Source of the DNA: an uncultured Desulfosarcina sp.
Lineage (GTDB): Bacteria > Desulfobacterota > Desulfobacteria > Desulfobacterales > Desulfosarcinaceae
Length of the DNA: 64,000 nucleotides
Assembly: GCF_963668215.1 (NCBI RefSeq)
Contig: NZ_OY764190.1
Location: 2,790,001-2,854,000, forward strand
Direction: 5' to 3'
The translations under genes were made by a program, and so were the position numbers. This document shows positions 25,252 through 34,300 of the stretch, piece by piece. The notes beneath the pieces were generated by a model that was given only the letters and a program-made list of their open reading frames with translations, searched no databases and had not been told where the DNA came from. Within the stretch, counting starts at the first letter, position 1, and each line of letters begins with the position of its first letter.

Positions 25252-25923
25252 TCAGCTATAGATGGACCGGAATTGAGGCCAGAGCCGGTTGATCATGCGG
25301 TCGTTCATGGTGCGCTGGTTGATCTCGTCATACTTGAGGGGGATGTCCCTGAAAGGGCTCTTCTCGGTGATGGAGATGGCCACGGCCAGGGCGAAGCCTG
25401 TGGCCCGGGGCAATAATCCCATGCGTATGGCCGCCGCGCCCACGGACCAGTAGACGCCGTAGTCGGTCCCGAGGTTGCGGGCTTGGGAAACCATACCGTC
25501 TATGGCATAGGCGATGTTGGCGGCCCTAAAGGTACAAAGAGGGCCGGTGAAGGCCACCTCCGGGTCGGCGGGCAACTTTTCCTCATCTTTGAGGTATTCA
25601 CAGACCAGTTTGCCGCACATGTTGCAGTTGATGTCGGCCGGATCGGTGAGGCTTCTCAAGGATGTGCCGATCAATACCGCATCGGCATCGCGGAGCATGG
25701 CCGCATCGCGCCGGAAAAATCCCCAGCTTTTCTTGATGTCGGCCATCGCCTCCATCTGCTGGCAGATGTCCTCGATGTCGCACTCGTCGTCCACGATGTG
25801 GATGGTGCACTCGCCCACCCCGCCCACCCGGGGGGTGGTGGTGCCCGATGCCAGCATCAGGCGGGCGGCGATTCTAACCGCCTCCTTGCGGTCAGTTTCG
25901 TATTGTTTAATGCTGCGTTCCAT
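25252..25923 (-). CDS. DUF2148 iron-sulfur protein, second of a pair
   Basis: A 223-residue paralogue of the neighbouring DUF2148 protein. It keeps the cluster pattern as CNMCGKLVC and GPLC, and the same hydrophobic tail subdomain (VYWSVGAAAIRMGLLPRATGFALAVAI). The start is ATG 25923, with AAAGGAA 8 bases upstream; the open frame further upstream runs through intergenic repeats. The middle region (DIEDICQQMEAMADIKK) differs from its partner, which fits a heterodimer with two related subunits. Both lie directly upstream of the acyl-CoA ligase gene. Confidence 0.8.
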   Translation of the reverse strand: MERSIKQYETDRKEAVRIAARLMLASGTTTPRVGGVGECTIHIVDDECDIEDICQQMEAMADIKKSWGFFRRDAAMLRDADAVLIGTSLRSLTDPADINCNMCGKLVCEYLKDEEKLPADPEVAFTGPLCTFRAANIAYAIDGMVSQARNLGTDYGVYWSVGAAAIRMGLLPRATGFALAVAISITEKSPFRDIPLKYDEINQRTMNDRMINRLWPQFRSIYS

Positions 25924-26016
25924 GGGTAGGTTCCTTTCGTCATAGCAGGAAGCGATTTGTTGACTCAGAGGAATCGCGTTTTCTCTGATAGGCAGGGGGA
26001 TAGAATTCAGGAGTCG

Positions 26017-26126
26017 GAAGTCAGAATCCAGAAGGAGGTTTCGCCTTCGGCGCAAGCTTTTTAAAAATCGGCGGAGCGAAGCGACCTCAAATACCTTCTG
26101 TCTCCTGTCTTCTGAATTCTGACTTC
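26017..26126. repeat. inverted repeat pair in the intergenic stretch 25924-26202
   Basis: GAAGTCAGAATCCAGAAG (26017-26034) pairs with CTTCTGAATTCTGACTTC (26109-26126) with one mismatch over 18 bp, around a 74-bp spacer. The spacer contains smaller TTCGGCGCAAGC/GGCGGAGCGAAGCG blocks. It lies between the SCP2 gene and the DUF2148 pair, so it may form a processing stem in the operon mRNA, or mark a MITE-like unit. No other copy was seen in the window. Confidence 0.55.
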
Positions 26127-26202
26127 TCGGTTTTTTATTTTCCCCTACTCTCCCTGGACTGCCGATATAGCCCTGTCCGAAATCTTAGTTTCTTCACCTT
26201 CA

Positions 26203-26607
26203 TCACACCGGCAGCCCGTATGACTTGGCCCATTCCGGATAGGCTTCATAGGCCGGTTTGAGCAGAGGCAAAAGTTTGAGAATTTTGGGCATGGGGCCTT
26301 TGGCCTTGATCAGGCCCTTGGCCAGGGCGATGGGCATGGCGATCTGTTTGAGCCAGAATTTGTGGCAAGTATCGCCGGAAAGGGTCATTTCCACGGTGGC
26401 CTTGTTGCCGTTGCTTCCCCAGATCACCTCACCGGTGGTGCCGTCTCCGGGGGTGACCCACAGCTCGGCGTTGGGATCGGAGATATTGAACTTGATGGTA
26501 ATATCGGACTTAACGAATTTGGGGCCGAATTCCGGATCGGCCAGCAGTTTTTCGAACAATCCCCCCAGTACGGTCTGCATCTTTTCCTTGGTTTCGAATA
26601 CGGGCAT
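26203..26607 (-). CDS. SCP2 sterol-carrier domain protein
   Basis: A 134-residue single-domain protein of the SCP2 lipid-binding fold. ADPEFGPKFVKSDITIKFNISDP (strand and loop region, about 23-46) and GNKATVEMTLSGDTCHKFWLKQI (about 68-90) give the typical beta sheet and lipid-channel helix; the PMPKILKLLPLLKPAYEAY tail covers the channel. Stand-alone SCP2 domains bind fatty acyl-CoA, sterols or related lipids and pass them to thiolase or dehydrogenase partners. AAGGAG precedes the ATG. It is second in the run after the TetR gene (27 bp downstream of it), which ties the cluster to a bulky hydrophobic substrate. Confidence 0.87.
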   Translation of the reverse strand: MPVFETKEKMQTVLGGLFEKLLADPEFGPKFVKSDITIKFNISDPNAELWVTPGDGTTGEVIWGSNGNKATVEMTLSGDTCHKFWLKQIAMPIALAKGLIKAKGPMPKILKLLPLLKPAYEAYPEWAKSYGLPV

Positions 26608-26634
26608 GGGTTCTCCTTTCCAGATTGTAGAGGG

Positions 26635-27264
26635 TCAGCGTTGCATAGAAGTTGGTTTATCGCTCAAATACGGGGCCAGCAGCCCCCGTATGGCATTTTG
26701 AAACGATTCGACGGCCCACTGACGGGAGTGAAGCTTGGGCGCCAGGTACCATCGGGTGGCAACCCCCTGGTAGATGGCGGAAATGGTGCGGGCCGTGGCC
26801 GCCGGATCTAAATTCTTGAATTGGCCGCGCCGGACGCCTTCTTCCAGGGCGCCACTCAGCAGGCTCACCCAGTTGTCGATCCAGCTGTAGAAAATCTCCT
26901 GGTATTCCTCGTCGTGGACGCTGACGGCCATGAAGTCGAAGAGCAGGGGATAACCGATTTCCATGTCCGGGTCGTTGTCATTGTAGAGCCAATCGAAGGA
27001 GAGAACTTGATCCAGCGGATCATCGAACCGTGCCATGGTCTCCCGGCTGCGTTGGAAGATCCGGTCAAAGAAGGCGTCGAATACCGCTTTGAACAATTCG
27101 TTTTTCGACCGGTAGTAGTGGGCCAGGCCGCCCTTGGAAAGCCCGGCGGCGCTGCAGATATCGTCCATGGTGACATTGGCGCATCCGCGCTGGGCGATGG
27201 TGTGCAGGCCTGCCTCGATGATCTGGGTCTTGCGGATGGCTTCCAGTTCGGGAATGGGGGGCAT
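26635..27264 (-). CDS. TetR-family transcriptional regulator of the acyl-CoA cluster
   Basis: A 209-residue regulator. The N-terminal HTH (about 12-58) contains VTMDDICSAAGLSKGGLAHYYRSKNELFKAV, the standard TetR recognition helix; the C-terminal domain (TetR_C) has the aromatic HSRQWAVESFQ segment and is the ligand pocket. GGGAG precedes the ATG. It is the first gene of the minus-strand cluster, with palindromes of the CGAC...GTCG type 102-136 bp upstream. Repression relieved by a pathway acyl-CoA is the usual mode of such regulators; this is inference. Confidence 0.9.
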   Translation of the reverse strand: MPPIPELEAIRKTQIIEAGLHTIAQRGCANVTMDDICSAAGLSKGGLAHYYRSKNELFKAVFDAFFDRIFQRSRETMARFDDPLDQVLSFDWLYNDNDPDMEIGYPLLFDFMAVSVHDEEYQEIFYSWIDNWVSLLSGALEEGVRRGQFKNLDPAATARTISAIYQGVATRWYLAPKLHSRQWAVESFQNAIRGLLAPYLSDKPTSMQR

Positions 27265-27365
27265 AATCAGGCTCCCTGTTCATGGAACGCAGCGGTCTGC
27301 AAGGCGGTCAACCCCGGCGTTCATGTCTATTATAATTTGTTAAATAAATAAGTTAGGATGGTAAA

Positions 27366-27400
27366 CCGACCGGTCGGAATATAGACCGACTGTATGGTCG
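27366..27400. promoter_or_regulatory. pair of palindromes, likely TetR operators
   Basis: CCGACCGGTCGG at 27366-27377 is a perfect 12-bp palindrome. A second related pair, CGAC...GTCG with a 6-bp spacer, lies at 27387-27400. They precede the TetR gene and share the CGAC/GTCG half-site, as expected for a regulator that binds two dimers at its own promoter. Confidence 0.65.
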
Positions 27401-27669
27401 ATTTGTTTTGGATAATACGATGAAAAAATGCTGTCAATAAAAATTTTATGTAAAATTTTTAAATGAAAGTCATTCATTATAAAAAAGAATCGTTTTATCA
27501 GTAGGTTGGGTGGAGAGAAAAAAGGACGGAAAACGGATTCGCGGTCGTTTTGCCGGTGGGATATTAAGTGCTTATCCGTAAATAAAGCCAGCCTTTCGGT
27601 AGGCGATAATAGCTGCTGCCATATGAAGCAGCGCCAAATTGGATTTCCCCCGAATTAGTGGACACCGAG

Positions 27670-28533
27670 TTAAGCCGCAAAGGGGAAATTTTCGTATTCT
27701 TGCGGCGTTGCATAATCAAGCACAGAGTGACGTCTTTTTCGATTGTAGAAGATTTCGATATAGTAAAATAGGCTGCTGATCGCTTCTGACCGGCTGAGGT
27801 ACCGGTGATGATTCACCCACTCGGTTTTCAGCAGGCGGAAGAAACTTTCCGCAACCGCGTTGTCATAGCAGTTTCCCTTGCGGCTCATGCTGCAAATCAT
27901 CTGATGTTTAGTGAGCAGTTTCTGGTAATCTCCAGAAGCGTACTGGCTGCCCCGATCTGAGTGGTGCATTAATCCCGGGTCAGGGCGTCGATGATCCAGC
28001 GCCATTTGCAACGCATCGATGGTCAATTGTCGGGTCATCCGGGGTGAGGCGGACCAGCCGACCACCTTGCGGTTGAACAGATCAATCAGAACGGCCAGAT
28101 ACACCCACCCTTCCTGGGTATGAATGTAGGTGATATCGCCGACCCAGGTGCGGTCCGGAGCATCTACGGTGAACTCCTGATTCAACAGGTTGGGAGCCAC
28201 CGGCAGGTTGTGCCGGGAGTTGGTCGTGACTTTGAATTTCTTTTTTGTACGAGACCGGATGCCAGCTTCACGCATTATCCGGGCTACGCGGTTTTTGCCA
28301 CAACGAATGCCTTCGTCGGTAAGATCCCGGTGAATTTTGGGCGACCCGTAAATACCGTGGCTGGCGGCGTGAAGGACACGTATTCTATTCTCTAAAGCCC
28401 GGTTTTCGATGATCCGGCGGCTCTCCGGTCGATTGAGCCAGGCGTAAAATCCAGAGGGGGAGACATTAAGCAACGCACACATGCGGCCTACCTTGAACGT
28501 CTCCCGGTGGTCAGAGATGAATTGAAATTTCAT
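27670..28533 (-). CDS. IS3-family transposase, OrfB (integrase catalytic domain)
   Basis: A 287-residue protein with the HTH_21 region at 37-95 and the rve integrase core: D in TVDAPDRTWVGDITYI (about 124-139), D in LMHHSDRGSQY (about 192) and E in NAVAESFFRLLKTEW (about 229) form the DDE triad. Its start overlaps the orfA stop by 4 bp. In the family the active enzyme OrfAB is made by a -1 frameshift between the two frames. It is intact in length. Confidence 0.95.
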   Translation of the reverse strand: MKFQFISDHRETFKVGRMCALLNVSPSGFYAWLNRPESRRIIENRALENRIRVLHAASHGIYGSPKIHRDLTDEGIRCGKNRVARIMREAGIRSRTKKKFKVTTNSRHNLPVAPNLLNQEFTVDAPDRTWVGDITYIHTQEGWVYLAVLIDLFNRKVVGWSASPRMTRQLTIDALQMALDHRRPDPGLMHHSDRGSQYASGDYQKLLTKHQMICSMSRKGNCYDNAVAESFFRLLKTEWVNHHRYLSRSEAISSLFYYIEIFYNRKRRHSVLDYATPQEYENFPFAA

Positions 28534-28829
28534 TTCTGATCCTCCGCAAAGTAGGCCAGTGCTTTTTTTAAGATGTCACGTTCCTCTTTTACCCGCTCCA
28601 GTTCCTTTTGGAGATTGCGAACTTCCTGGTCATCAGCTTTTTGCCGCCCTTTACCGGGAAAGGCATTTTGGGGATCATCGGCCAACTGCATTTTCCAGCG
28701 GCGCAGGACACTGTATTCGACACCCAGATTCCGGGAGGCTTCGGCAACGCTGTATCCCTTGTCGGTGATCAGTGCCACGGCCTCCTTCTTAAATTCACGG
28801 TTGTAAGTCTTTCGTTTTTTCTTTGACAA
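28530..28829 (-). CDS. IS3-family transposase, OrfA (HTH protein)
   Basis: A 99-residue protein with an N-terminal helix-turn-helix (REFKKEAVALITDKGYSVAEASRNLGVEYSVLRRWKMQL) and a C-terminal leucine-zipper-like coiled coil (NLQKELERVKEERDILKKAL). It binds the element ends and pairs with OrfB. It is the first gene of the nested IS3 copy. Confidence 0.95.
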   Translation of the reverse strand: MSKKKRKTYNREFKKEAVALITDKGYSVAEASRNLGVEYSVLRRWKMQLADDPQNAFPGKGRQKADDQEVRNLQKELERVKEERDILKKALAYFAEDQK

Positions 28830-29838
28830 TGGAACACCTCCTGTTGCCCGTATACATTGGGCTTTCCGAGGTGTCCACTAAATTGGGGTAAATCCAAATA
28901 GGTATCCGTTAGCTTTTCATAACGGACCAATATCTTCCGGAAGCGATTGAACCATGAATGGCTCACTTCAACCACCCAGCGTCTGGCTTTCCATCCAGGG
29001 TTTTTCCTTTTTTCCTGGATCTCTTCTCCGCGCCTTTTCACGTGGGGGATGTAACACTTGGAAACGATCAGTTCCAATGCCGGTTGGCCGTCGTATCCTT
29101 TATCTGCACACAGATTCTGCTCAATGTCTTGAGGACGTTCTATGATGATCTCATCCAAAACAAGTTCCAATTGGGATACGTCATGGCGATTGGCTCCGGT
29201 CACGACGAGTGACAACGGGACACCACGGCCGTCCACCAACAGATGCCGCTTGGTCCCTTTTTTTTCCCCTGTCGGTCGGATTCCGACCAACCGCTTCTTG
29301 CGCCAACGGTGCTTTGACCATGGCTCCGTCTATGCTCTGCCACTTCCAGGCAATGCCTTCCATCTCGTCGTATTCGGCAAGACCGGATCGCCAAAGGGCC
29401 ACGAAGAAGCCTGCACGCATCCAGCGCATGAAGTGGGTGTGAATCGCACTGGGACTTCCAAAACGCTCCTTAGGCAAGGCCTTCCATTGACAACCCGTTC
29501 GCAAGACATACATGATGGCCTCAAATATCTGGCGCGGAGGCATCGGTTTTCTGCCGCCACCGGCCTTGCGTTTATACGCTTTTTCAGGATTTCGCTCAGG
29601 CTTTGGTATGAGGGGTTCGACCTTTTTCCAAAACGAATCCGAGACCTCCCACGACTGGGTCTTTGCCATAATCCCTCCATGATTATTCGGTTTGTCATGG
29701 AGAACATAATAGCAGATTTTGGAAGAAAAACATACTTTATTTACGGATAAGCTCTAAAATTCGGGTTGCCGCAAAACGAAAAACAGTATGGCGGATGAAC
29801 GGCGGTTTTTGCGGGTAGACACCGGGAACCGGGGGTGC

Positions 29839-30447
29839 TTATTCAAGCGTCGCAGGTGTCGTCCAGATTGCGCCGGCAAAGCGTTTGGCTGTTCCGGTGC
29901 GCACGAAAACATTGACGTACCGGAATGGCTCTTGGGAAAGCGGCGCTTCGGTGCGGATGATGCCGTCGGCGTCGGTGAGGCCGTATTGCAGACGATCGAG
30001 CCCGGCATACTGGAGAATAACCTGTTGATCGGCAGCCGGTTGGGAGGATGCACATGCAACCTTGTTGCCGGTGGGGGCGTCCTCCAGGGGCGTGCGGGTT
30101 TCCGAGTTCTCGACAATGGCGTGGGCCACAACCAAATCGAGAATGCCCAACCCGAAAAAGCCGATTTCGATGATGGCGGGAAGGACGCCATGCAACTGCT
30201 TGCGGCTGACCGATTCTCGGGTCGCCATTTCACGACAGACCGGCGTCTGGGTCACCACCAGAAAATCGTCTTCCGAATTTCTATGCACATCGAAGCGCAG
30301 GTCATCGGTGCCGCTGAGCCGCTTTTCTCCTTCCACTACGGTTGTTTGCAGCGGGCTGGAGGAGGTAAGAGAACTGGCGCAGCCGGTGGTCAAAAAACAG
30401 ATGCAGACCGCAAAAATGCTCAGGGACTTGAAGACAGGCTGTTTCAT
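29839..30447 (-). CDS. hypothetical lipoprotein
   Basis: I do not recognise the family. The 202-residue protein starts at ATG 30447 and has a lipoprotein signal: a hydrophobic stretch followed by LTTGC, so the mature N-terminus is probably a lipidated cysteine. A second short hydrophobic segment (AIIEIGFFGLGILDLVVAHAI, about 89-109) could be a membrane span or be buried. The C-terminal third has repeated aromatic and basic residues (YVNVFVRTGTAKRFAG). The gene lies 55 bp after the periplasmic binding protein gene in the same direction and may belong to its operon; the nested insertion sequences lie 84 bp further on. Confidence 0.6.
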   Translation of the reverse strand: MKQPVFKSLSIFAVCICFLTTGCASSLTSSSPLQTTVVEGEKRLSGTDDLRFDVHRNSEDDFLVVTQTPVCREMATRESVSRKQLHGVLPAIIEIGFFGLGILDLVVAHAIVENSETRTPLEDAPTGNKVACASSQPAADQQVILQYAGLDRLQYGLTDADGIIRTEAPLSQEPFRYVNVFVRTGTAKRFAGAIWTTPATLE

Positions 30448-30502
30448 GGCAGGTTCCAATTTCGTGCTTATCCAAAAATCGTTATCGATTTCCGGATGGG
30501 CA

Positions 30503-31294
30503 TTAGTCAATCACGGGGATCATATCATGGGTCACAATGAAATTCGTCACCCGGTCCGAAAGCGCATAATCGATCAGCGCCCGCGCCGTTTGCTCCGGTT
30601 TGCCCCGGGTTACCAGGGAGAAAGTCTGCATGTATGGGTAATCCGTGTCGGTTGCCGATTTGCCGTCAATGGACAGCATCTTGATGTCCGGCATATCCAT
30701 AACGGCCACGTGGCCGATGAAGGAAATGGCGCCGGGCATGTAGCGCACCGCCTCGACGGCGGCGGTGGATTTCCAGGTCATGAAGTCGTAGTGAATGTCG
30801 TTCATGCGCATGGCCAGGCGATGGAAATTTGCGAAAGCCGCGGTTTCCTTGCCTGGTACAATGGCCGTGACGGGCTGGTCCTTGCCGCAAATCTCCTTCC
30901 AATTGTCGATTTCGCCGTTAAAGATGCGCCGCACTTGATCGCTGGTGAGGGACACGGCCGAACAGTCGCGGTGGACGATAATAACCAGTGGATCCCGGCA
31001 GATGGGAATTTCGATCAGTCCGGACTCGATTTCCTGCCTTCGCAAGGGCCGGGCCGAACCGGCGATCTGGCTGAAGCCGTTGAGTAAACGGCTGATGGCC
31101 AGGTTCGAGGAGGAAACGTGAGTATTGACAACGATGCCGGAAGTATTGATAAATTCCTGCATCAACGGCTTGCCGAACGCTTCGGCAACCTGGGCCGAGC
31201 AGCTGAAATTCAGGGTTTCGGCCGCGGTCAACGGGGCGGCCGGCAGCAGGTTCAACAGCAGGACGGCAACCAACAGATTGGACAACTTTCTCAT
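30503..31294 (-). CDS. PstS-like phosphate-type periplasmic binding protein
   Basis: A 263-residue secreted protein. The first ~24 residues are a signal peptide (LVAVLLLNLLPAAPLTAA). The mature part is a class-II binding-protein fold of the PBP-like/phosphate family: SCSAQVAEAFGKPLMQEF, then SNLAISRLLNGFSQIAGSARPLR (anion-binding loop region), IVHRDC, and SLTSDQVRRIFNGEIDNWKEI, a motif shared with PstS and SphX proteins. No phosphate transporter genes (pstCAB) are nearby, so it may bind a ligand for signalling or scavenging; its true ligand is unknown. AGGAGAAG precedes the ATG. The preceding gene is the large membrane protein, 92 bp upstream. Confidence 0.75.
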   Translation of the reverse strand: MRKLSNLLVAVLLLNLLPAAPLTAAETLNFSCSAQVAEAFGKPLMQEFINTSGIVVNTHVSSSNLAISRLLNGFSQIAGSARPLRRQEIESGLIEIPICRDPLVIIVHRDCSAVSLTSDQVRRIFNGEIDNWKEICGKDQPVTAIVPGKETAAFANFHRLAMRMNDIHYDFMTWKSTAAVEAVRYMPGAISFIGHVAVMDMPDIKMLSIDGKSATDTDYPYMQTFSLVTRGKPEQTARALIDYALSDRVTNFIVTHDMIPVID

Positions 31295-31386
31295 CGCACT
31301 TCTCCTAGGTACCGTGAATGGAGCATGAATTAAGGGAGGGGATCTCTATTCATGTTTATAACGTCAACACCGCTAAAAGGCAACCG

Positions 31387-34300
31387 CTATCCGGCCTGCG
31401 GTTTGGCTTCTTTTTCCTCACGTTTTTTCTCTTTTGCCGGGAGCCTGATTTTAAGGCGCCAGTGAACAGGCTTCCACAACTGCTGCCGGGAAAAGCAGCC
31501 CCATCCCCAGCGCAGCCAGGCTACCAGACTGAACGCCAGCCAGAGGGACCACGCCAGCATGAGCAGGCGGTAGACCCACAATGGCAGGCTGACCACCCAG
31601 GGCGACGGCAAGAATCCATCGATACGATCCTGGGTCCAGTGCAGCTGGAACCGTGTCGAGTGGTTGCCGGCGATTTGCATGTCCGGGATGCCCAGCAGCC
31701 CGCGTTCGATGGCGGTGTACAGGCCGATCAGGGCGGCCAGCGTGAGGGCCGCCAGGAGAAGTTGCATGAAGTTGAAGGCCAGGGCCTTGTCCAGCGGGCG
31801 CATGCGGCAACGGTATCCCAAGGCCAGCAGCCAGCCCACGACCAGCACGGCGACCGGAGACGGCACCTGGGTGAGCCCTATTCCCAACAGGAGCCAGTGG
31901 TGGGTGCGCAGCGGAGCGATATCGGTTTTCCCGAGACCCACGGCGATCAGGACGACGACAAGGACATAACTCCAGAACAGAACGGCCGGTCCCAGCCTGG
32001 GTCCGCCGGCAAACATGATCCAGCGGTTGTCGGGCACCCGAAAGGTCACCGTGGCATTGACGGCTTGTCCACCCACATTCACCTTGGGGCCTTTGATGCA
32101 TATAAGCGAATCGGTGAGCTGCTGCCACTGGATCTGCACCGCCTGGCCGCCAGGTTGCAGGGGCACGGAAACCAGCCGGCCGTCCTGGCGGATGGGCAGG
32201 TTTTTTCCGTCGATCCGGACGGCTTGCAGGTTGGCCTGTGCGGGAAGCTCGATCTGATGATGACCGCCCTTGCTGGACCGCAGGTTGAGATCCAGTACCG
32301 AGCGGGTGAATCGCTGCCCGGGAGTCATCTCCAGCCGGGCGCTGTCCAAAGTAACTGTCCGGCCGGGAACGGCCGGTGGGCGGGTAATTTCGATGGTTAC
32401 CTGCTCGCCCGGCCAGGGGTGCCATTGGGGCTGAAAGTTGCGGCCGGCATCCTGGTGGTGGACCACCGTCAACCCGGAAAGCGAGCAGCGCCAAATGGCG
32501 GCGGCATCCAGGGTCCAGACTTCGGTCCAGGGAACGTCCCTGGGGGCGGTCAGCCGGATGGCGGAGGTAACGGGAAGCGTGCCGGAAAAATATTTCTCCA
32601 TTTCGTCCGGCCCCAGAGAAATTTGAGCCGCACCCTCCTGGACGTGGATTCCCGGGGTGGTGACCGCTTCACCGCTGATCAGCGGCACGGAAAGGACAGC
32701 GGGGGTTCCGGCTTTCGTCCGGCGCTGGATGCGGGTGTCCACCTCCCATTGCAGACCCAGACGCAAGGTGCGGGACACCTGGAAAAAGGGAGGGACCCCG
32801 CTTTCGACGGTTGCGCGGTGCGGCTGCGCATCGCTTCGGGTTCGGGTGAGAACAACGCTGGTGTCAACGGTTCCGTCGCTGTGGATTCCGCGGGCCATCC
32901 ATCCCACGCCGGCATAGGTCCCGGTATGGGGAGGCAGGGGAAAGGCGATGCGCACGTCATCGGTTCCGGCTGCCGTTCCAATCAGTTTGATCTCATGAAC
33001 GCCCTTGGGCATCACCGTCCATAAAATTCCCCGCTCGTCCCGGGCCAGGCTCTCTGCCGGAGCACCGTCCAGAACAATCCGCGACGGGTTCCAGGTCTCC
33101 TGGCTGGCGGGCAGTGGAACGGCGGTTTCCGCCAGGGCGTGAACCTGCAGGATCAGGCGGATCTGGTCGGGCGTGGCGGCCAGTTCCAGGCGGCTCACAT
33201 CGGCGCAATGGGGCAGGCAGGCCGGCGGTTCGAGCAGCCGGCGCTGCAATTCGTCGAGGAGAGCCTGGGGAGGGAAGTTGCCATTCGAATTCTCGGCCCT
33301 TACATTCGAAGCCGGCGACAGGATCAGGGCCGTGAGCAAAAGTGCGCCCAGGGCATTGGCCGTCACGGGCGGCAGAGATTTTTTCCAGCGCCGCGGCTCT
33401 AAAACCACGACGATGAGTGCCAGAAGCAGGATGGCGCGAGCGAATCCCAGCACCAGGTTCATCCAGGGAGAAATCAGCCAGATTCGAATCTGCTGGTTGT
33501 GGTCAACCGGTCCGTTCCAGCGCAATGGTACGCTGCGCCACCGCCAGGAGGGCAGGCCGGGGCCGGTCTGGATGAGGGCCTGGGAGGGCTGGACGGTCAA
33601 TTCCCGGCGAGGCGGTTTAGACGATGTCTCTGCTTGGACAGAATCCGCCATCTGCCGCATGCTCTTAACCGCGGAGCTTTTTACCCGGACCGGTCGAGGC
33701 GCTTCGGATAGCTGATCTGCTTCGATCATCGCCATTTTTTTAGCGCCGATCATCGGCATACCGATTCCGCCGCCGCTTCGAGCCAACTGCGGATAAACGG
33801 CCGTGCGGACCTGCTGGACCATGAACGGCAGCGCAATGATGACAAGGACGATGACGGCGCCCACCCCCCAGAGCCGGACGATCTTTTTGAACCATCCCTG
33901 GGGAAGATACTTGAGCAGTGCCGCCACGACCAGCAGGTGCAGCCACACGAGTCGGGGGGCTCCCGGCTCGTGAAAAATCAGCCCCAAGGTGAGCAGAACC
34001 AGAATGCCGGTGCGCCGGTCGCGAAGTTTGGTTGCACTGATGGCGACGATCAGCACCAGGAAAAGATCCAGCAGGGTCCAGCGCTGCAGCCAGGCGTCAG
34101 GGGGCACATCGACGCCTCCCGTGGACAGCAGGGACCAACCCGGAGGAAGGTTCAATACCCCGCTGATACGGTTGAAATCGTGATCCCAGCCGACCGCGGG
34201 CAGGACCGAGGCGGTGCGGGCCATACGGCTGTCCGCCTCCAGGGAGAGCTTCCCACGACGCAGTTCTACTCCCGGACGGTCTTCGTGCCGGGTGATCAAC

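Larger units (their letters stand above)
27640..28896 (-). mobile_element. IS3-family insertion sequence nested in the IS5-type element
   Basis: The ends TGGATTTCCCCCGAATTAG.. (27640) and its inverted partner ..AAATTGGGGTAAATCCA (28896) carry the TG...CA termini of the family. AAT repeats at both junctions (27637-27639, 28897-28899). Removing the element and one AAT restores an open reading frame of the IS5 transposase. It is 1257 bp, with the usual orfA/orfB pair. Both genes are intact, so it is probably the younger and still active insertion. Confidence 0.92.
27572..29669 (-). pseudogene. IS5-family transposase, frameshifted and split by the IS3 insertion
   Basis: The N-terminal frame is 29669-29181 (TKTQSWEVSDSFWKKVEPLIP... 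style, with DGAMVKAPLA near the first catalytic Asp), and the C-terminal frame begins around 29265 (LVDGRGVPLSLVVTGANRHD, CADKGYDG, and the RRWVVEVSHSWFNRFRK block). The two join at a run of eight A on the coding strand (29265-29258), where a -1 slip gives ...DRGKKGTKRHLLVDG; this site suggests programmed frameshifting rather than decay. The reading frame is then broken at 28897 by the IS3 element, and its last ~22 codons continue at 27639-27572 (LLHMAAAIIAYRKAGFIYG). It encodes no functional protein as it stands. Confidence 0.85.
27568..29754 (-). mobile_element. IS5-type insertion sequence, interrupted by an IS3 element
   Basis: The ends are GTGCTTATCCGTAAATAAAG (27568-27587) and the inverted GAGCTTATCCGTAAATAAAG (29735-29754): 20-bp terminal repeats with one mismatch. 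TAA on each side (27565-27567, 29755-29757) is the target duplication expected for the TNA-type groups of IS5. After removing the nested IS3 copy and its duplicated AAT the element is 927 bp, a normal IS5 size. Because the transposase gene is broken by the IS3 insertion, the copy is inactive, though its ends are intact and could be moved by a related transposase. Confidence 0.85.
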
